A stretch of DNA of 64,000 nucleotides from JACVRW01 sp963808545 (GCA_963808545.1 CAWEGB010000015.1:124001-188000), one strand, 5' to 3'; counted from the stretch's first letter, positions 52,500-61,514 are shown. The notes: a model not told the origin generated them from the sequence alone. Numbers and translations are program-made.

Positions 52500-53232
52500 G
52501 CGCGTGGGTGCGCTGCGCCGCCGCGATCAGATCGCGTACCGCGGGCTCGTCGCCGCGGCGGAGCAGCTCGACCGGGTCGGGATCGCCATTGACGATCGAC
52601 TCGAAGAAGGACTTGCGGTCCTGGTAGGTGGGCAGCGTTCCCTTGGCCCACCCGCGTACCTCGTTGAGGATCACCGCGAGCTGAGCGTAGGGCTCGCCGT
52701 ACTCGTCGGCGATCTCGCGCTTGATGCGCTTGGCCAGCGCCGGCGAGGCGCCCGCGGTGGAGATGGCGATGGCCAGGGGCCCCGAGCGCACGATGGCGGG
52801 CAGGATGAAGTTGCAGAGCGGCGGGACGTCGACCACGTTGACCAGCATCGCGCGGTGCTCGGCGTCGTCGTAGACGGCGATGTTCACGTCGGTGTCGTTG
52901 GTGGCGGCGATGACCATGAACACCCGCTCCAGGTCCGCGGAGCCCGCATACTCACGCCGCTCCCAGTGGATCGACCCCTCCGCCGCGAGCTCCTCGAGCG
53001 GCGCGATCGCCTCGGGCGCGATGAGCGTGACCTCGGCGTCGCAGGCCAGCAGGCCCTCGACCTTCTCGAGGCCGACGTCACCTCCGCCCACGACCACGCA
53101 GCGACGGCTGCTCAGCTTGAGGCAGGCGATGTAGAACGGGATGTCGAGCATCCCCTGAACGCAGCTCTGGTCGCAGATCCCCCTGCGGAGCTGGCAGACG
53201 CATTCCTTGCCGGCGTAGGCCTGTGCGGGCAT
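52492..53232 (-). CDS. Precorrin-2 dehydrogenase/sirohydrochlorin ferrochelatase-like with Cys-rich N-terminus
   Basis: The core begins MLDIPFYIACLKL, then the NAD site RCVVVGGGDVGLEKVEGLLA, ATNDTDVNIAVYDDA, VNVVDVPPLCNFILPAI and GASPALAKRIKREI. It oxidises precorrin-2 and inserts iron to give siroheme. From ATG 53230-53232 there are 27 extra residues with four cysteines, ECVCQLRRGICDQSC. ATG 53149-53151 would start the core directly, but its AGGGG site abuts the codon. The product has 246 residues with the extension. Confidence 0.85.
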   Translation of the reverse strand: MPAQAYAGKECVCQLRRGICDQSCVQGMLDIPFYIACLKLSSRRCVVVGGGDVGLEKVEGLLACDAEVTLIAPEAIAPLEELAAEGSIHWERREYAGSADLERVFMVIAATNDTDVNIAVYDDAEHRAMLVNVVDVPPLCNFILPAIVRSGPLAIAISTAGASPALAKRIKREIADEYGEPYAQLAVILNEVRGWAKGTLPTYQDRKSFFESIVNGDPDPVELLRRGDEPAVRDLIAAAQRTHAPA

Positions 53233-53273
53233 CACCTGAGAGTCTAGGCACGAGCGCTCGTCGGGCCTGCCCT

Positions 53274-53309
53274 CCCGCCGCACGGGGAGGGAAGGGCCCG
53301 TGCGGCGGG
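53274..53309 (-). terminator. Perfect 13-bp hairpin downstream of the small basic gene
   Basis: CCCGCCGCACGGG (53274-53286) and CCCGTGCGGCGGG (53297-53309) are exact reverse complements around a 10-base loop. It lies between the small gene's stop (53317) and the siroheme gene's start (53232), so it can terminate leftward transcription. No U-tract follows. Confidence 0.8.
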
Positions 53310-53316
53310 GCGGGTC

Positions 53317-53475
53317 TCAGGCCACGAGCGCGTGACGCGGGCGGTGCAACCTGGGAAGCAGGGGCCGCCACCGGCGGGGGCGCTTCTTCTGCCCCTGCCG
53401 GCGGCGCTCGTTCGCGGCCCTCTGCAGTTCGCTCCGTCGTATCTCCGAGGCGGCGTAAGTCAGTGCTCCGGTCAT
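53317..53475 (-). CDS. Small basic protein, unknown function
   Basis: The product has 52 residues from ATG 53473-53475: MTGALTYAASEIRRSELQRA, ANERRRQGQKKRPRRW, then LLPRLHRPRHALVA. It is helical and very basic, with an N-terminus like small actinobacterial proteins that start with a YAA/AxE helix. I do not know a function. A perfect hairpin just past the stop supports transcription. Its upstream region holds the 19-base element shared with the ftsH upstream region. Confidence 0.5.
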   Translation of the reverse strand: MTGALTYAASEIRRSELQRAANERRRQGQKKRPRRWRPLLPRLHRPRHALVA

Positions 53476-53520
53476 GCGCGCCAAACTACGACTAAGGGGT
53501 GGGGCCATACATCGGCAATT

Positions 53521-53539
53521 CGCCCTCGGTTGGGCCTTA
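53521..53539. promoter_or_regulatory. Shared intergenic element, copy 1
   Basis: The 19 bases match the element before ftsH (59511-59529) at 18 positions. On the minus strand it reads TAAGGCCCAACCGAGGGCG and is followed, after a few bases, by CGATGTATG. It lies 46 bases before the small basic gene. Its role is unknown. Confidence 0.4.
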
Positions 53540-53548
53540 GGCGGCGCC

Positions 53549-55132
53549 TCAGCGCCGGAACACGTCGCGCACGGTCTTTCGCCCCACCCGGGCGAGCGGC
53601 ACGAGGCCGTTTCGCAGCGCTGCCGGCTTGTCGGCGTCGCGGCCGTAGAGCAGCTTGGCCGAGGCCCGCATCGCGCGGCCCAGCGCCTCGTCGTAGGGGT
53701 GCCACCAGAAGTTGCGGGTGCGCGACGGCTCCCAGGTCACGAGCTTGATGTTCACGCACTCGTACAGCCCGAACTTCGAGTGGGACCGCCCCAGCCCTGA
53801 CTGCTTCTCCCCGCCCCATGAGCAGGAACAGGCGCCGTGGCTGAACATGTGGTCGTTGATCCAGACCATCCCCGTTTCGAGGCGGCGGGCCATGCGCTCG
53901 CCCTTGGCCCGGTTCATCGTCCACACCGATGCTCCGAGCCCGAAGTCGGAGTCATTGGCCAGCGCGATGGCCTCGTCCTCGGAGTCCACGGTCACGATCG
54001 GCACCACGGGGCCGAAGATCTCCTCCCCCATCACGCGCATGTCGTGGGTCACGCCGGTGAGCACGGCGGGCCCGAGGAAGGGAGGCACACCGCCGCCGCC
54101 GTGAAGGGTCGCGCCGGCCGCCACCGCGTCTTCCACCAGCTCGCTGACCAGCTCCAGCTGCTCGGCCGACACCATCGGGCCCACCTCGGTGTCCCACTCG
54201 AGCGGGTCACCCACCCGCAGGCGCTTCGCGCCCTCGATCACGCCCTCGACGAAGCGGTCGGCCACCTCGCGCACCACGTACACCCGCTCGATGCCGCTGC
54301 ACGTCTGCCCGGCGTTGGCAAAGCCGCCCCACAGGCAGCCCGAGATCGCGTTGGGAAGGTTGGCGTCGGCGCAGACGATCATCGGGTCCTTGCCGCCCAG
54401 CTCGAGCACCGAGCCCTTCAGACGGGCCGCGCACTGCTCGCCCACCCGGCGCCCGACGTCCACCGACCCGGTGAAGAAGATCTTCGCCACGCTCGACTCC
54501 ACCAGCGCCTGTCCCACGGCTCCGCCGCCGTGGATCACGCGCACGAGGCCTTCCGGCATCCCCGCCCGCTCGAAGACCTCCTGGATGCGCTGGCCGATCA
54601 GCGGGGTGAGCGAGGCGGGCTTGAGCACCACGCCGTTGCCGGCCATGAGCGCGATGGCGGCTTCGCCGAAGGGGATCGACCAGGGGTAGTTCCACGGCGC
54701 GATCACGCCGACCACGCCGAGCGGCTCGTAGGTGAAGCGCGCCCGCTTCTGCTTGAGGAAGATCGGCAGCGGGACGCGCTCGTCCTCGAGGATGCCCGGA
54801 CCGGCGTCGGCCAGCCAGCGCAGCGACTCGATCGTGGGCAACAGCTCCATCGTGTAGGACTCGTTGCGCGGCTTGCCCTGCTCGCGGCTCAGGAGCTCGG
54901 CCAGCTCGTCGAGCTGGTCGATGATGGCCTGGGCCGCGCGGCGCATGTAGCGCGCCCGGTCGCCCAGCGGTAGCTGGGCCCAGAAGGGCTGAACGCCGGC
55001 CACGTCGTCGACCACGCCCTGCACCTGGCTGGGCTCGAGCGTGGGCACCGCGCCGAGCCGCGCCCCGTCGAAGGGGCTGAACGACTCGAGCTCGGCCGGG
55101 CGCTTCTCCAGGGGTGTGGCCGCTGCCTCCAT
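53549..55132 (-). CDS. Aldehyde dehydrogenase family protein
   Basis: The protein has 527 residues, with a C-terminal extension of about 60 residues beyond the usual length. The NAD fold has APWNYPWSIPFGEA, the FFTGSVDVG loop, ELGGKDPMIV (Glu) and the catalytic Cys in FANAGQTCSG; EIFGPVVPIVTV and ETGMVWINDHM follow. It oxidises an aldehyde to the acid; the substrate cannot be told. It starts two bases after the rarA stop, so the genes are co-transcribed. Confidence 0.94.
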   Translation of the reverse strand: MEAAATPLEKRPAELESFSPFDGARLGAVPTLEPSQVQGVVDDVAGVQPFWAQLPLGDRARYMRRAAQAIIDQLDELAELLSREQGKPRNESYTMELLPTIESLRWLADAGPGILEDERVPLPIFLKQKRARFTYEPLGVVGVIAPWNYPWSIPFGEAAIALMAGNGVVLKPASLTPLIGQRIQEVFERAGMPEGLVRVIHGGGAVGQALVESSVAKIFFTGSVDVGRRVGEQCAARLKGSVLELGGKDPMIVCADANLPNAISGCLWGGFANAGQTCSGIERVYVVREVADRFVEGVIEGAKRLRVGDPLEWDTEVGPMVSAEQLELVSELVEDAVAAGATLHGGGGVPPFLGPAVLTGVTHDMRVMGEEIFGPVVPIVTVDSEDEAIALANDSDFGLGASVWTMNRAKGERMARRLETGMVWINDHMFSHGACSCSWGGEKQSGLGRSHSKFGLYECVNIKLVTWEPSRTRNFWWHPYDEALGRAMRASAKLLYGRDADKPAALRNGLVPLARVGRKTVRDVFRR

Positions 55133-55134
55133 GC

Positions 55135-56463
55135 CTAGCGCCCACGCGCCTTGCGGATGCGCTCGAGCCGCTCGCTCAGCTCGCGCTCGTCGCCGTGCTC
55201 GGACAACTCGAGGAAGCGCTCGCCGATCGCCTCGTCGGGCATCAGCTCCTGCTCCGACACGCCCTCCGCGTGGGCGTGGGGATAGTCGTAGTCCACTCCA
55301 CGGTCAAGCTTCTTCGCGCCGGGGTAGGCGGCGCTCTGGAGCGGCGCGGGTGGCAGCGGCGTGCCTCGCTCGCGCACCCACTGGCGCGCCCGCCCGATCG
55401 CTTCGTAGGAGGCGTTCGACTTGGGCGCCAGCGACAGGTAGACCGCGGCCTGCGCCAGGTTGAGGGCGCACTCCGGCATCCCCACGTGCTCCACCGCCTG
55501 GGCGGCGGCCACGGCGACCTGCAGAGCCTGCGGGTCGGCGTTGCCGATGTCCTCGCTGGCCAGCACGACCATGCGCCGGGCGATGAAGCGCGGGTCCTCT
55601 CCGCCCTCGAGCATCGCGGCGAGGTAGAGCAGGGAGGCGTCGGGATCCGAGCCGCGCGTGGACTTGATCCAGGCGGAGATCAGGTCGTAGTGCTTGTCGC
55701 CCTCCTTGTCGTAGAGGATCGCGCTGCGCTGAAGCGAGTCCTCCGCCACCTGGAGCGTCACGGTGCCGTCGGAGCCCACGGTCTCGGCGGCCAGGGCGAG
55801 CGCGGACAGCGCACTGCGCGCGTCGCCGCCCGCGCGGCGCGCGAGGAACTCGAGCGCCTCGTCCTTGACCGCCGGCGGGTCGGCCAGACCGCGTTCGTGG
55901 CCCAGGGCTCGTCGCAGCAACTCGAGCACGTGTGCCTCGTCGAGCGCACGCAGCTCGTATACCCGGCAGCGCGAGAGCAGAGCCGAGTTGACCTCGAAGT
56001 ACGGGTTCTCGGTGGTGGCGCCGACCAGCACCACGAGGCCCTCCTCCACGGCCGGCAGGAGCGTGTCCTGCTGGGCCTTGTTGAAGCGGTGGATCTCGTC
56101 CAGGAAGAAGATCGTGCGCTCGCCGCTGTTCTGACGCCGGTGGGCCGCGCGCTCGAGCACCTCGCGCACCTCCGCGCGCCCGGCGCGAACGGCGGACTCC
56201 TCCTCGAACGCCGCACGCGCGTTCACAGCCAGCATCCGCGCCAAAGTCGTCTTGCCGGTGCCCGGCGGGCCGTACAGGATCATCGAGTGCGGCCGCCCGT
56301 CCTCGATCGCGGTCCGTAGCGCCGAGCCGCGCCCCAGCAGGTGCTCCTGGCCCACGAACTCGCCCAGCGACTCCGGCCGCATGCGGGCCGCCAGCGGCAG
56401 CTCCGCGTCGTCGACCATTCGCCCCTTCCGGGAGGGATCCTCGAGGTCGAACAGGCGCTCCAT
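55135..56463 (-). CDS. rarA: Replication-associated recombination protein A (RarA/MgsA)
   Basis: The protein has 442 residues. It starts PLAARMRPESLGEFVGQEHLL and has Walker A GPPGTGKTT, Walker B IFFLDEIHRF, sensor I GATTENPYFEVN and the Arg finger in SALLSRCRVYEL. The C-terminal domain has DGDKHYDLISAWIKSTRGSDPDA-type sequence and YPHAHAEG. It acts at stalled forks as a tetrameric clamp-loader-like ATPase. Confidence 0.96.
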   Translation of the reverse strand: MERLFDLEDPSRKGRMVDDAELPLAARMRPESLGEFVGQEHLLGRGSALRTAIEDGRPHSMILYGPPGTGKTTLARMLAVNARAAFEEESAVRAGRAEVREVLERAAHRRQNSGERTIFFLDEIHRFNKAQQDTLLPAVEEGLVVLVGATTENPYFEVNSALLSRCRVYELRALDEAHVLELLRRALGHERGLADPPAVKDEALEFLARRAGGDARSALSALALAAETVGSDGTVTLQVAEDSLQRSAILYDKEGDKHYDLISAWIKSTRGSDPDASLLYLAAMLEGGEDPRFIARRMVVLASEDIGNADPQALQVAVAAAQAVEHVGMPECALNLAQAAVYLSLAPKSNASYEAIGRARQWVRERGTPLPPAPLQSAAYPGAKKLDRGVDYDYPHAHAEGVSEQELMPDEAIGERFLELSEHGDERELSERLERIRKARGR

Positions 56464-56504
56464 GCCTGAATTCTCGCAGCGGCGCGGCGGGTGAGCCGAG
56501 GCTG

Positions 56505-57293
56505 CTAGCCGAGCCGCGCGAGGAAGGCGCTGACCGCCTCGGCCGCGCGCGCGGGCTCGTCCTCCCAGACGAAGTGCCCGGCGCCCTCGAGCACCACCAG
56601 CTCCGCGCCGGGCAGTTCGCGCTCGAAGCGATGGGCGCCCGCCACCGGTGCGAACGGATCCTCCTCTCCCCAGACGAGCAGTGCGGGCACATCGAGCTCG
56701 GCGAGCCGGCCCTCATACGGCGCGAGCTTCTCGAAGTCCATCGAGCGGTAGAACTCGAGCTGGCCCCGCCGGCGCGTGTCGTCGGCGAAGGCCTTCCAGT
56801 ACTCCGTGAGCGCCTCGTCGTCGATGCCCGAGCTGACCTGACCGAGCATGGCGCCGAGGGCGTCGCGCTCCAGGCCGTTGATCAGCTCCTCGCCGGTCCC
56901 GGGCGTGCGCATCGCCTGAGCCATCCCGTGCCACTTGCCGTCGGAGAAGAATCCGGTGGAGCTGATCACCAGTGCATCGACGGCCTCAGGGTGGTCGCAG
57001 GCCCAGGCCAGGCCGATCAGGCCGCCCCAGTCGTGGAGGATCGGCACACAGCGCTCGATGCCCTGGTCGCTGCGAAAGCGATCGAGCGCCTCGATCCGGC
57101 GCTCCCAGGTGCCGGGCGGGTCGGGCTCGGAGTCGCCCATCCCGGCCAGGTCGGGTGCGATCGCCCTCCAGCCTGCGCCGGCGAGCACCGGCATCAGGTG
57201 GCGCCACATGTGCGACGACTCGGGATAGCCGTGGACCAGCATGGCCACTCTGCCGTCCGGCGGGCCCGCCTCCCGGTGTGCAAGCCCGGCCAC
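56505..57293 (-). CDS. Alpha/beta hydrolase, haloalkane dehalogenase/epoxide hydrolase-like
   Basis: The protein has 262 residues from GTG 57291-57293. It has VAMLVHGYPESSHMWRHLMPVL, DLAGMGDSEPDPPGTW, the elbow LHDWGGLIG with Asp as nucleophile (as in dehalogenases and epoxide hydrolases), a helical cap and the late His in EGAGHFVWEDEP. Acid residue is likely in WGEEDPFAPV. Substrate unknown. It diverges from the M20 peptidase. Confidence 0.88.
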   Translation of the reverse strand: MAGLAHREAGPPDGRVAMLVHGYPESSHMWRHLMPVLAGAGWRAIAPDLAGMGDSEPDPPGTWERRIEALDRFRSDQGIERCVPILHDWGGLIGLAWACDHPEAVDALVISSTGFFSDGKWHGMAQAMRTPGTGEELINGLERDALGAMLGQVSSGIDDEALTEYWKAFADDTRRRGQLEFYRSMDFEKLAPYEGRLAELDVPALLVWGEEDPFAPVAGAHRFERELPGAELVVLEGAGHFVWEDEPARAAEAVSAFLARLG

Positions 57294-57315
57294 GGGGCGA
57301 GCATATACTCGGCCG

Positions 57316-58623
57316 GTGCCCGATCGAGGCGCCCTCGAGGGTCGCACGACCGAGCTTCTCCAGCGGCTGATCCGCTTCAACACCGTCAACCCGCCCGGAA
57401 ACGAGGAGCCGGTGCAGCGCTGGCTGTGCGAGCTGTTCGAGCAGGCCGGCTTCCAGTGCGACCTCCTCGCCTCCGTGGCCGGAAGGCCGAACCTGGTGGC
57501 CCGGCTGCCCGGCCGCTCCGACGGGCCCACGCTGTGCCTGCTCGCTCACGTGGACACGGTCCTCGCCGACGCCGAGGACTGGCAGGTCGATCCGTGGGGC
57601 GGCGAGCTGCGGGACGGCTGCGTCTGGGGGCGCGGCGCCAAGGACATGAAGAGCCAGGTGGCGGCCGAGGCAGCCGCGGCGCTCGCGCTGGTCGAGGAGG
57701 GCTGGCGCCCGGAGGCCGGCGAGCTCAAGCTCGTGTTCACCTGTGACGAGGAGGCCGGAGGCGTCAACGGCGCGGCCTGGCTGACCACCGAGCACCCCGA
57801 GCTCGTACGAGCCGACTACGTGGTCAACGAGGGTGCCGGCGAGCTGATCCGCCGCGGCGAGCGCCGCGTGTACGGGGTGTGCGTGGCCGAGAAGGGCGTG
57901 TTCCGCTTCACGCTCGACACCAGCGGGCGCAGCGGCCACGCCTCGGTGCCCCGGATCGGCGACAACGCGCTGGTGAAGCTCGCCCCCCACCTGACCGCTC
58001 TGGCCGCGGCGCGCCCCGAGCCGGTCCGCCAGCCGGAGGTGGACGAGCTGTTCGGCGCGCTCGGCCTCGACACCGCCGATCTAGGTGAGGCCATGGCCGA
58101 GCTCGAGGCGGACGCGCCCGCGGTGGCGGTGCTGCTCGAGCCGATGCTCGGGGTGACCCTCACCCCGACGATGATCTCCGCCTCCCAGAAGGTCAACGTC
58201 GTCCCCTCGCACGCCCGCCTCGACGTGGACTGCCGCGTGCCGCCGGAGCTCGGCGAGGAGGCCGCCCGGGCGGCGGTCGTCGCGGCGATCGGCGAGGACG
58301 GCTACCGGCTGGCCTTCCACGGCGAGGTGATGGGCAACCGCTCTGCTCCCGACACGCCACTGATGGAAACGATCCGGCGGTTCGTGGAGCGCGAGGATCC
58401 CGGGGCGCGGGTCGCGCCACTGGTCATGACCGGCTTCTCGGACTCGCACTGGTGGCGCCGCGCGTTTCCCGACTGCACGGCCTACGGCTTCTTTCCGCAG
58501 AACGCGATGGACATGGTGGAGGCCTATCCGCTGATGCACGGGATCGACGAGCGGATCCCGGTGGCCGATCTCGGGCTGGCGGCCACCTTCTACGCTGACC
58601 TCATGTCGGAGATGCTCCAGTGA
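57316..58623 (+). CDS. M20-family metallopeptidase
   Basis: The protein has 435 residues from GTG. Metal ligands are His in LLAHVDTVLAD, Asp in GRGAKDMKSQ, the Glu pair in FTCDEEAGG and a late His in YPLMHGIDERIP. A dimerisation domain (about 195-320) has SGRSGHASVPRIGDNA. The family cleaves terminal amides or peptides, like ArgE/DapE. The stop overlaps the DUF1385 start (GTGA). Confidence 0.92.
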   Translation: MPDRGALEGRTTELLQRLIRFNTVNPPGNEEPVQRWLCELFEQAGFQCDLLASVAGRPNLVARLPGRSDGPTLCLLAHVDTVLADAEDWQVDPWGGELRDGCVWGRGAKDMKSQVAAEAAAALALVEEGWRPEAGELKLVFTCDEEAGGVNGAAWLTTEHPELVRADYVVNEGAGELIRRGERRVYGVCVAEKGVFRFTLDTSGRSGHASVPRIGDNALVKLAPHLTALAAARPEPVRQPEVDELFGALGLDTADLGEAMAELEADAPAVAVLLEPMLGVTLTPTMISASQKVNVVPSHARLDVDCRVPPELGEEAARAAVVAAIGEDGYRLAFHGEVMGNRSAPDTPLMETIRRFVEREDPGARVAPLVMTGFSDSHWWRRAFPDCTAYGFFPQNAMDMVEAYPLMHGIDERIPVADLGLAATFYADLMSEMLQ

Positions 58624-59462
58624 CCTCGCCGGTGCCCGAGGACAAGCTGCGCCTGGGCGGCATGGCTCTGCGCAACGGGCTGCTGGTGCACGGGCCCACG
58701 CACTGGGCCGCCGCGGTTCGTGACGACACCGGAGCGATCCGGGTGGCGTCCGGGCCCAAGCCCGATCTCGGCGGCAAGGCTGCCGACGGCGTGCCCGGGG
58801 TGCGCGGCGTGCTCAAGCTCGCCGAGGCGATGGCCGTCATACCCCTGGTCAAGCGCGCGCTTCCGGAGGCGCGCCTGCCGATGCAGGACCTGCGCACGCT
58901 CGGAGCCATGGGCGCCGCCGCGCTCGGCGGCCAGGCGATTCGCGCCGGCGGGCGACGGGCCGCCCGGGAGGGCACCCCCTCCCGCGCGAGCGGCATGGGC
59001 CGCGAGACGGCGGTGGCCCTGGTGAGCCTCGCCCCGGCGCTGCTGGCGCTGCGCAGCGGCGACCTGGCCGCCTACCACGGCGTGGAGCACAAGTCGATCG
59101 CCGGCTACGAGGACGACGAGGCCGCGGTGGAGGCGAGCAAGGAGCACGACCGATGCGGCTCGCATCTGGTGGCGCCGTTGCTGGCGGCCGCGGCCGTGGG
59201 CAACGTTGCCGCCCGCCGAGCGGGTCTGCGCGGCCCGGCCGTCGAGGCCGTGGTGGGTCTGGGCAGCGCGGCCGTGGCCGTGGAGGTGTTCGCCTGGGGC
59301 GAGCGCCATCCGGACTCGCGCGTCACCCACCTGCTGCGCCGCCCGGGACACGAGATCCAGCGGGCCGTGGGCACGCGCGAGCCCACCGCGGAGCAGCTCG
59401 AGGTGGGCGAGGCGGCGCTGGCCGAGGTCCTGCGGGTCGAGCAGGCCGCGGCCGCCTCCTGA
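58620..59462 (+). CDS. DUF1385 membrane protein (YqhQ-like)
   Basis: The protein has 280 residues from GTG. The family signature is present: LRLGGMALRNGLLVHGPTHW near the start, YHGVEHKSIAGYE and RCGSHLVAPLL. Several hydrophobic segments (TAVALVSLAPALLALR, VVGLGSAAVAVEVFAW) suggest membrane association. The conserved His/Glu/Cys residues could bind a metal, an inference. It is coupled to the M20 gene. Confidence 0.88.
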   Translation: MTSPVPEDKLRLGGMALRNGLLVHGPTHWAAAVRDDTGAIRVASGPKPDLGGKAADGVPGVRGVLKLAEAMAVIPLVKRALPEARLPMQDLRTLGAMGAAALGGQAIRAGGRRAAREGTPSRASGMGRETAVALVSLAPALLALRSGDLAAYHGVEHKSIAGYEDDEAAVEASKEHDRCGSHLVAPLLAAAAVGNVAARRAGLRGPAVEAVVGLGSAAVAVEVFAWGERHPDSRVTHLLRRPGHEIQRAVGTREPTAEQLEVGEAALAEVLRVEQAAAAS

Positions 59463-59510
59463 ACGGCGTCTGACGCGAAACGCACCCCTATAGGTGCATA
59501 ACTCGTCGAA

Positions 59511-59529
59511 CGCCCTCGGTTGGCCCTTA
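59511..59529. promoter_or_regulatory. Shared intergenic element, copy 2 (before ftsH)
   Basis: CGCCCTCGGTTGGCCCTTA lies 78 bases before the ftsH start and differs at one base from 53521-53539. On the minus strand it is followed by CGAGTTATG, similar to CGATGTATG in the other copy. An operator or promoter piece is possible. Confidence 0.4.
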
Positions 59530-59606
59530 CGCCCTCACTGCTTCCGTAAGCGCCACCTCCCGCGGCCGCTCATGTTCTCGGCCCGCCCGGCCGACTAAAG
59601 AACTGG

Positions 59607-61505
59607 ATGAGGATCCTCCGGCTGTCGCTTCTGTGCGCCGTCGCCGCGCTGGGCGCGCTCGCCCCTGCGGCGGTGGCCGAGGGCGGCGCGGCCACCTGTG
59701 CGGTGCCGGTGACCGTAAACCAGGCGCAGCAGCTCGACGGTCTGGCGGTTGAACCGGGCCGCTACACGCTCACGATCCGCGACAGCTCGGAGCTCAGCTG
59801 CGACGAGGCCGTCGAGGAGTTTCGCTCGATCCTGCGCTCGCCGGGGAGCGAGCTGCCCGAGGGCTGGGAGGTCGACGCCGCCACCCGCACCTTCGAGCGC
59901 TCGGACGGCACGCGCGGCTTCACCATCGATACCGACACCACCACCACAGAGGGCGGCGGCTTCTCCTGGGACTCGATTCAGGACTGGTTGATCACGTGGC
60001 TGCCGATCGTCTTCATGGGGCTGATCGCCGTCGTGCTGGTGATGACCCTGCGCTACATGCCGCGCACCAAGCCGCAGGAGATCAAGCCGCAGTCGTCGAG
60101 CTCGGTGCGCTGGCAGGACGTGGCCGGAGCTGACGAGGCCAAGGACGAGCTGCGCGAGGTCGTGGAGTTCCTGCGCGACCCCAAGCGTTTCGGCGCGCTC
60201 GGGGCCAAGGTGCCCAAGGGCATCCTGCTGCACGGGCCGCCCGGCACCGGCAAGACGCTGCTGGCCAAGGCGGTGGCCAACGAGGCCGAGGCGAGGTTCT
60301 TCGCCCAGTCGGCCTCGTCCTTCGTGGAGATGTTCGCCGGCCTCGGCGCGGCGCGCATCCGGCGCCTGTTTCGCCGGGCCCGCAAGGAGGCGCCGGCCAT
60401 CGTCTTCATCGACGAGCTGGACGCCGTCGGCGCCACCCGCGGCAAGGACATCTCCGGCGAGAAGGACCAGACGCTGAATCAGCTGCTGGTGGAGCTCGAC
60501 GGGTTCGGCTCGGCCGACAACGTCGTGGTCATCGCCGCCTCCAACCTGCTGGACAAGCTCGACCCCGCGTTGCTGCGGCCCGGTCGCTTCGACCGCCAGA
60601 TCCTGGTCTCGGCCCCCGACCTCAAGGGACGTCGCGCGATCCTCGACGTGCACACCCGCGGCAAGCCGCTCGAGCCGGACGTCGACCTGGAGCTGATCGC
60701 CCGCCAGACGAGCAACCTCACCGGAGCCGACCTGGCCAACCTCTGCAACGAGGCCGCCATCTTCGCCGGCCGCGACCACCGCAACTCGATCGGCACGCGC
60801 GACTTCCAGGCGGCGCTCGAGCGGGTGATCGCCGGGATGCAGTCGCGGCGGGTGATCACCGAGCACGAGAAGAGGGTGGTGGCCTACCACGAGGCCGGCC
60901 ACGCGCTCTGCTCGGAGCTCCTGCCCTCGGTGGAGAAGGTCCACCGCATCTCGATCATCCCGCGCGGGCAGGCGCTGGGCTACACGCTCAACCTGCCGGA
61001 GGAAGACCGCTACCTCAAGACCCGCGACGAGCTGCTCGACTACATGGTGGTGCTCCTCGGCGGCCAGGTCACCGAGCACATCGTCTTCGGCACGGTCACC
61101 ACCGGCGCGTCGGACGACCTGCGCAAGGTGCACGAGATCAGCCGATCGATGGTCACCCAGTACGGCATGGGGACCGAGCTGAACTCCAAGCAGGTGCCGA
61201 CCGACGACTACTCCCTGTCCGACCACACCCGCCGGACGGTGGACGAGGAGCAGCAGTACCTCACCGACCTCGCCCACCGACGGGCGATGAAGGTGGTGGC
61301 CGAGAACCGCACCCTGCTCGAGGCGTTTGCGTTCACGCTGCTCGAGAACGAGGTGCTCGAGCGGGAGGACATCGAGCGACTGGTGAGCTCCTACCGGGGG
61401 GAGCCCACCGCCAACGGCCGTCCGCTGATCAAGGATCTCGAGCCGGGCCCAATCGACGTGGCCGCCGCACGGCGAGCCGACGACGCGCCGCCGCCCGCCG
61501 TATAA
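59607..61505 (+). CDS. ftsH: FtsH-type membrane AAA+ metalloprotease with distinctive extracytoplasmic domain
   Basis: The protein has 632 residues. An N-terminal helix with signal-peptide look ends near AVAEGG. Residues 25-125 form an extracytoplasmic domain with two cysteines (31, 65) that are not from the usual FtsH periplasmic domain. A helix at about 127-148 follows. The AAA domain has Walker A GPPGTGKT (210-217), FVEMFAGLGAARIR (pore), IVFIDELDAVGATRG and LLRPGRFDR. The zinc site is HEAGH (428-432). It degrades membrane and soluble proteins. Confidence 0.93.
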   Translation: MRILRLSLLCAVAALGALAPAAVAEGGAATCAVPVTVNQAQQLDGLAVEPGRYTLTIRDSSELSCDEAVEEFRSILRSPGSELPEGWEVDAATRTFERSDGTRGFTIDTDTTTTEGGGFSWDSIQDWLITWLPIVFMGLIAVVLVMTLRYMPRTKPQEIKPQSSSSVRWQDVAGADEAKDELREVVEFLRDPKRFGALGAKVPKGILLHGPPGTGKTLLAKAVANEAEARFFAQSASSFVEMFAGLGAARIRRLFRRARKEAPAIVFIDELDAVGATRGKDISGEKDQTLNQLLVELDGFGSADNVVVIAASNLLDKLDPALLRPGRFDRQILVSAPDLKGRRAILDVHTRGKPLEPDVDLELIARQTSNLTGADLANLCNEAAIFAGRDHRNSIGTRDFQAALERVIAGMQSRRVITEHEKRVVAYHEAGHALCSELLPSVEKVHRISIIPRGQALGYTLNLPEEDRYLKTRDELLDYMVVLLGGQVTEHIVFGTVTTGASDDLRKVHEISRSMVTQYGMGTELNSKQVPTDDYSLSDHTRRTVDEEQQYLTDLAHRRAMKVVAENRTLLEAFAFTLLENEVLEREDIERLVSSYRGEPTANGRPLIKDLEPGPIDVAAARRADDAPPPAV

Positions 61506-61514
61506 GTCCGCCGT

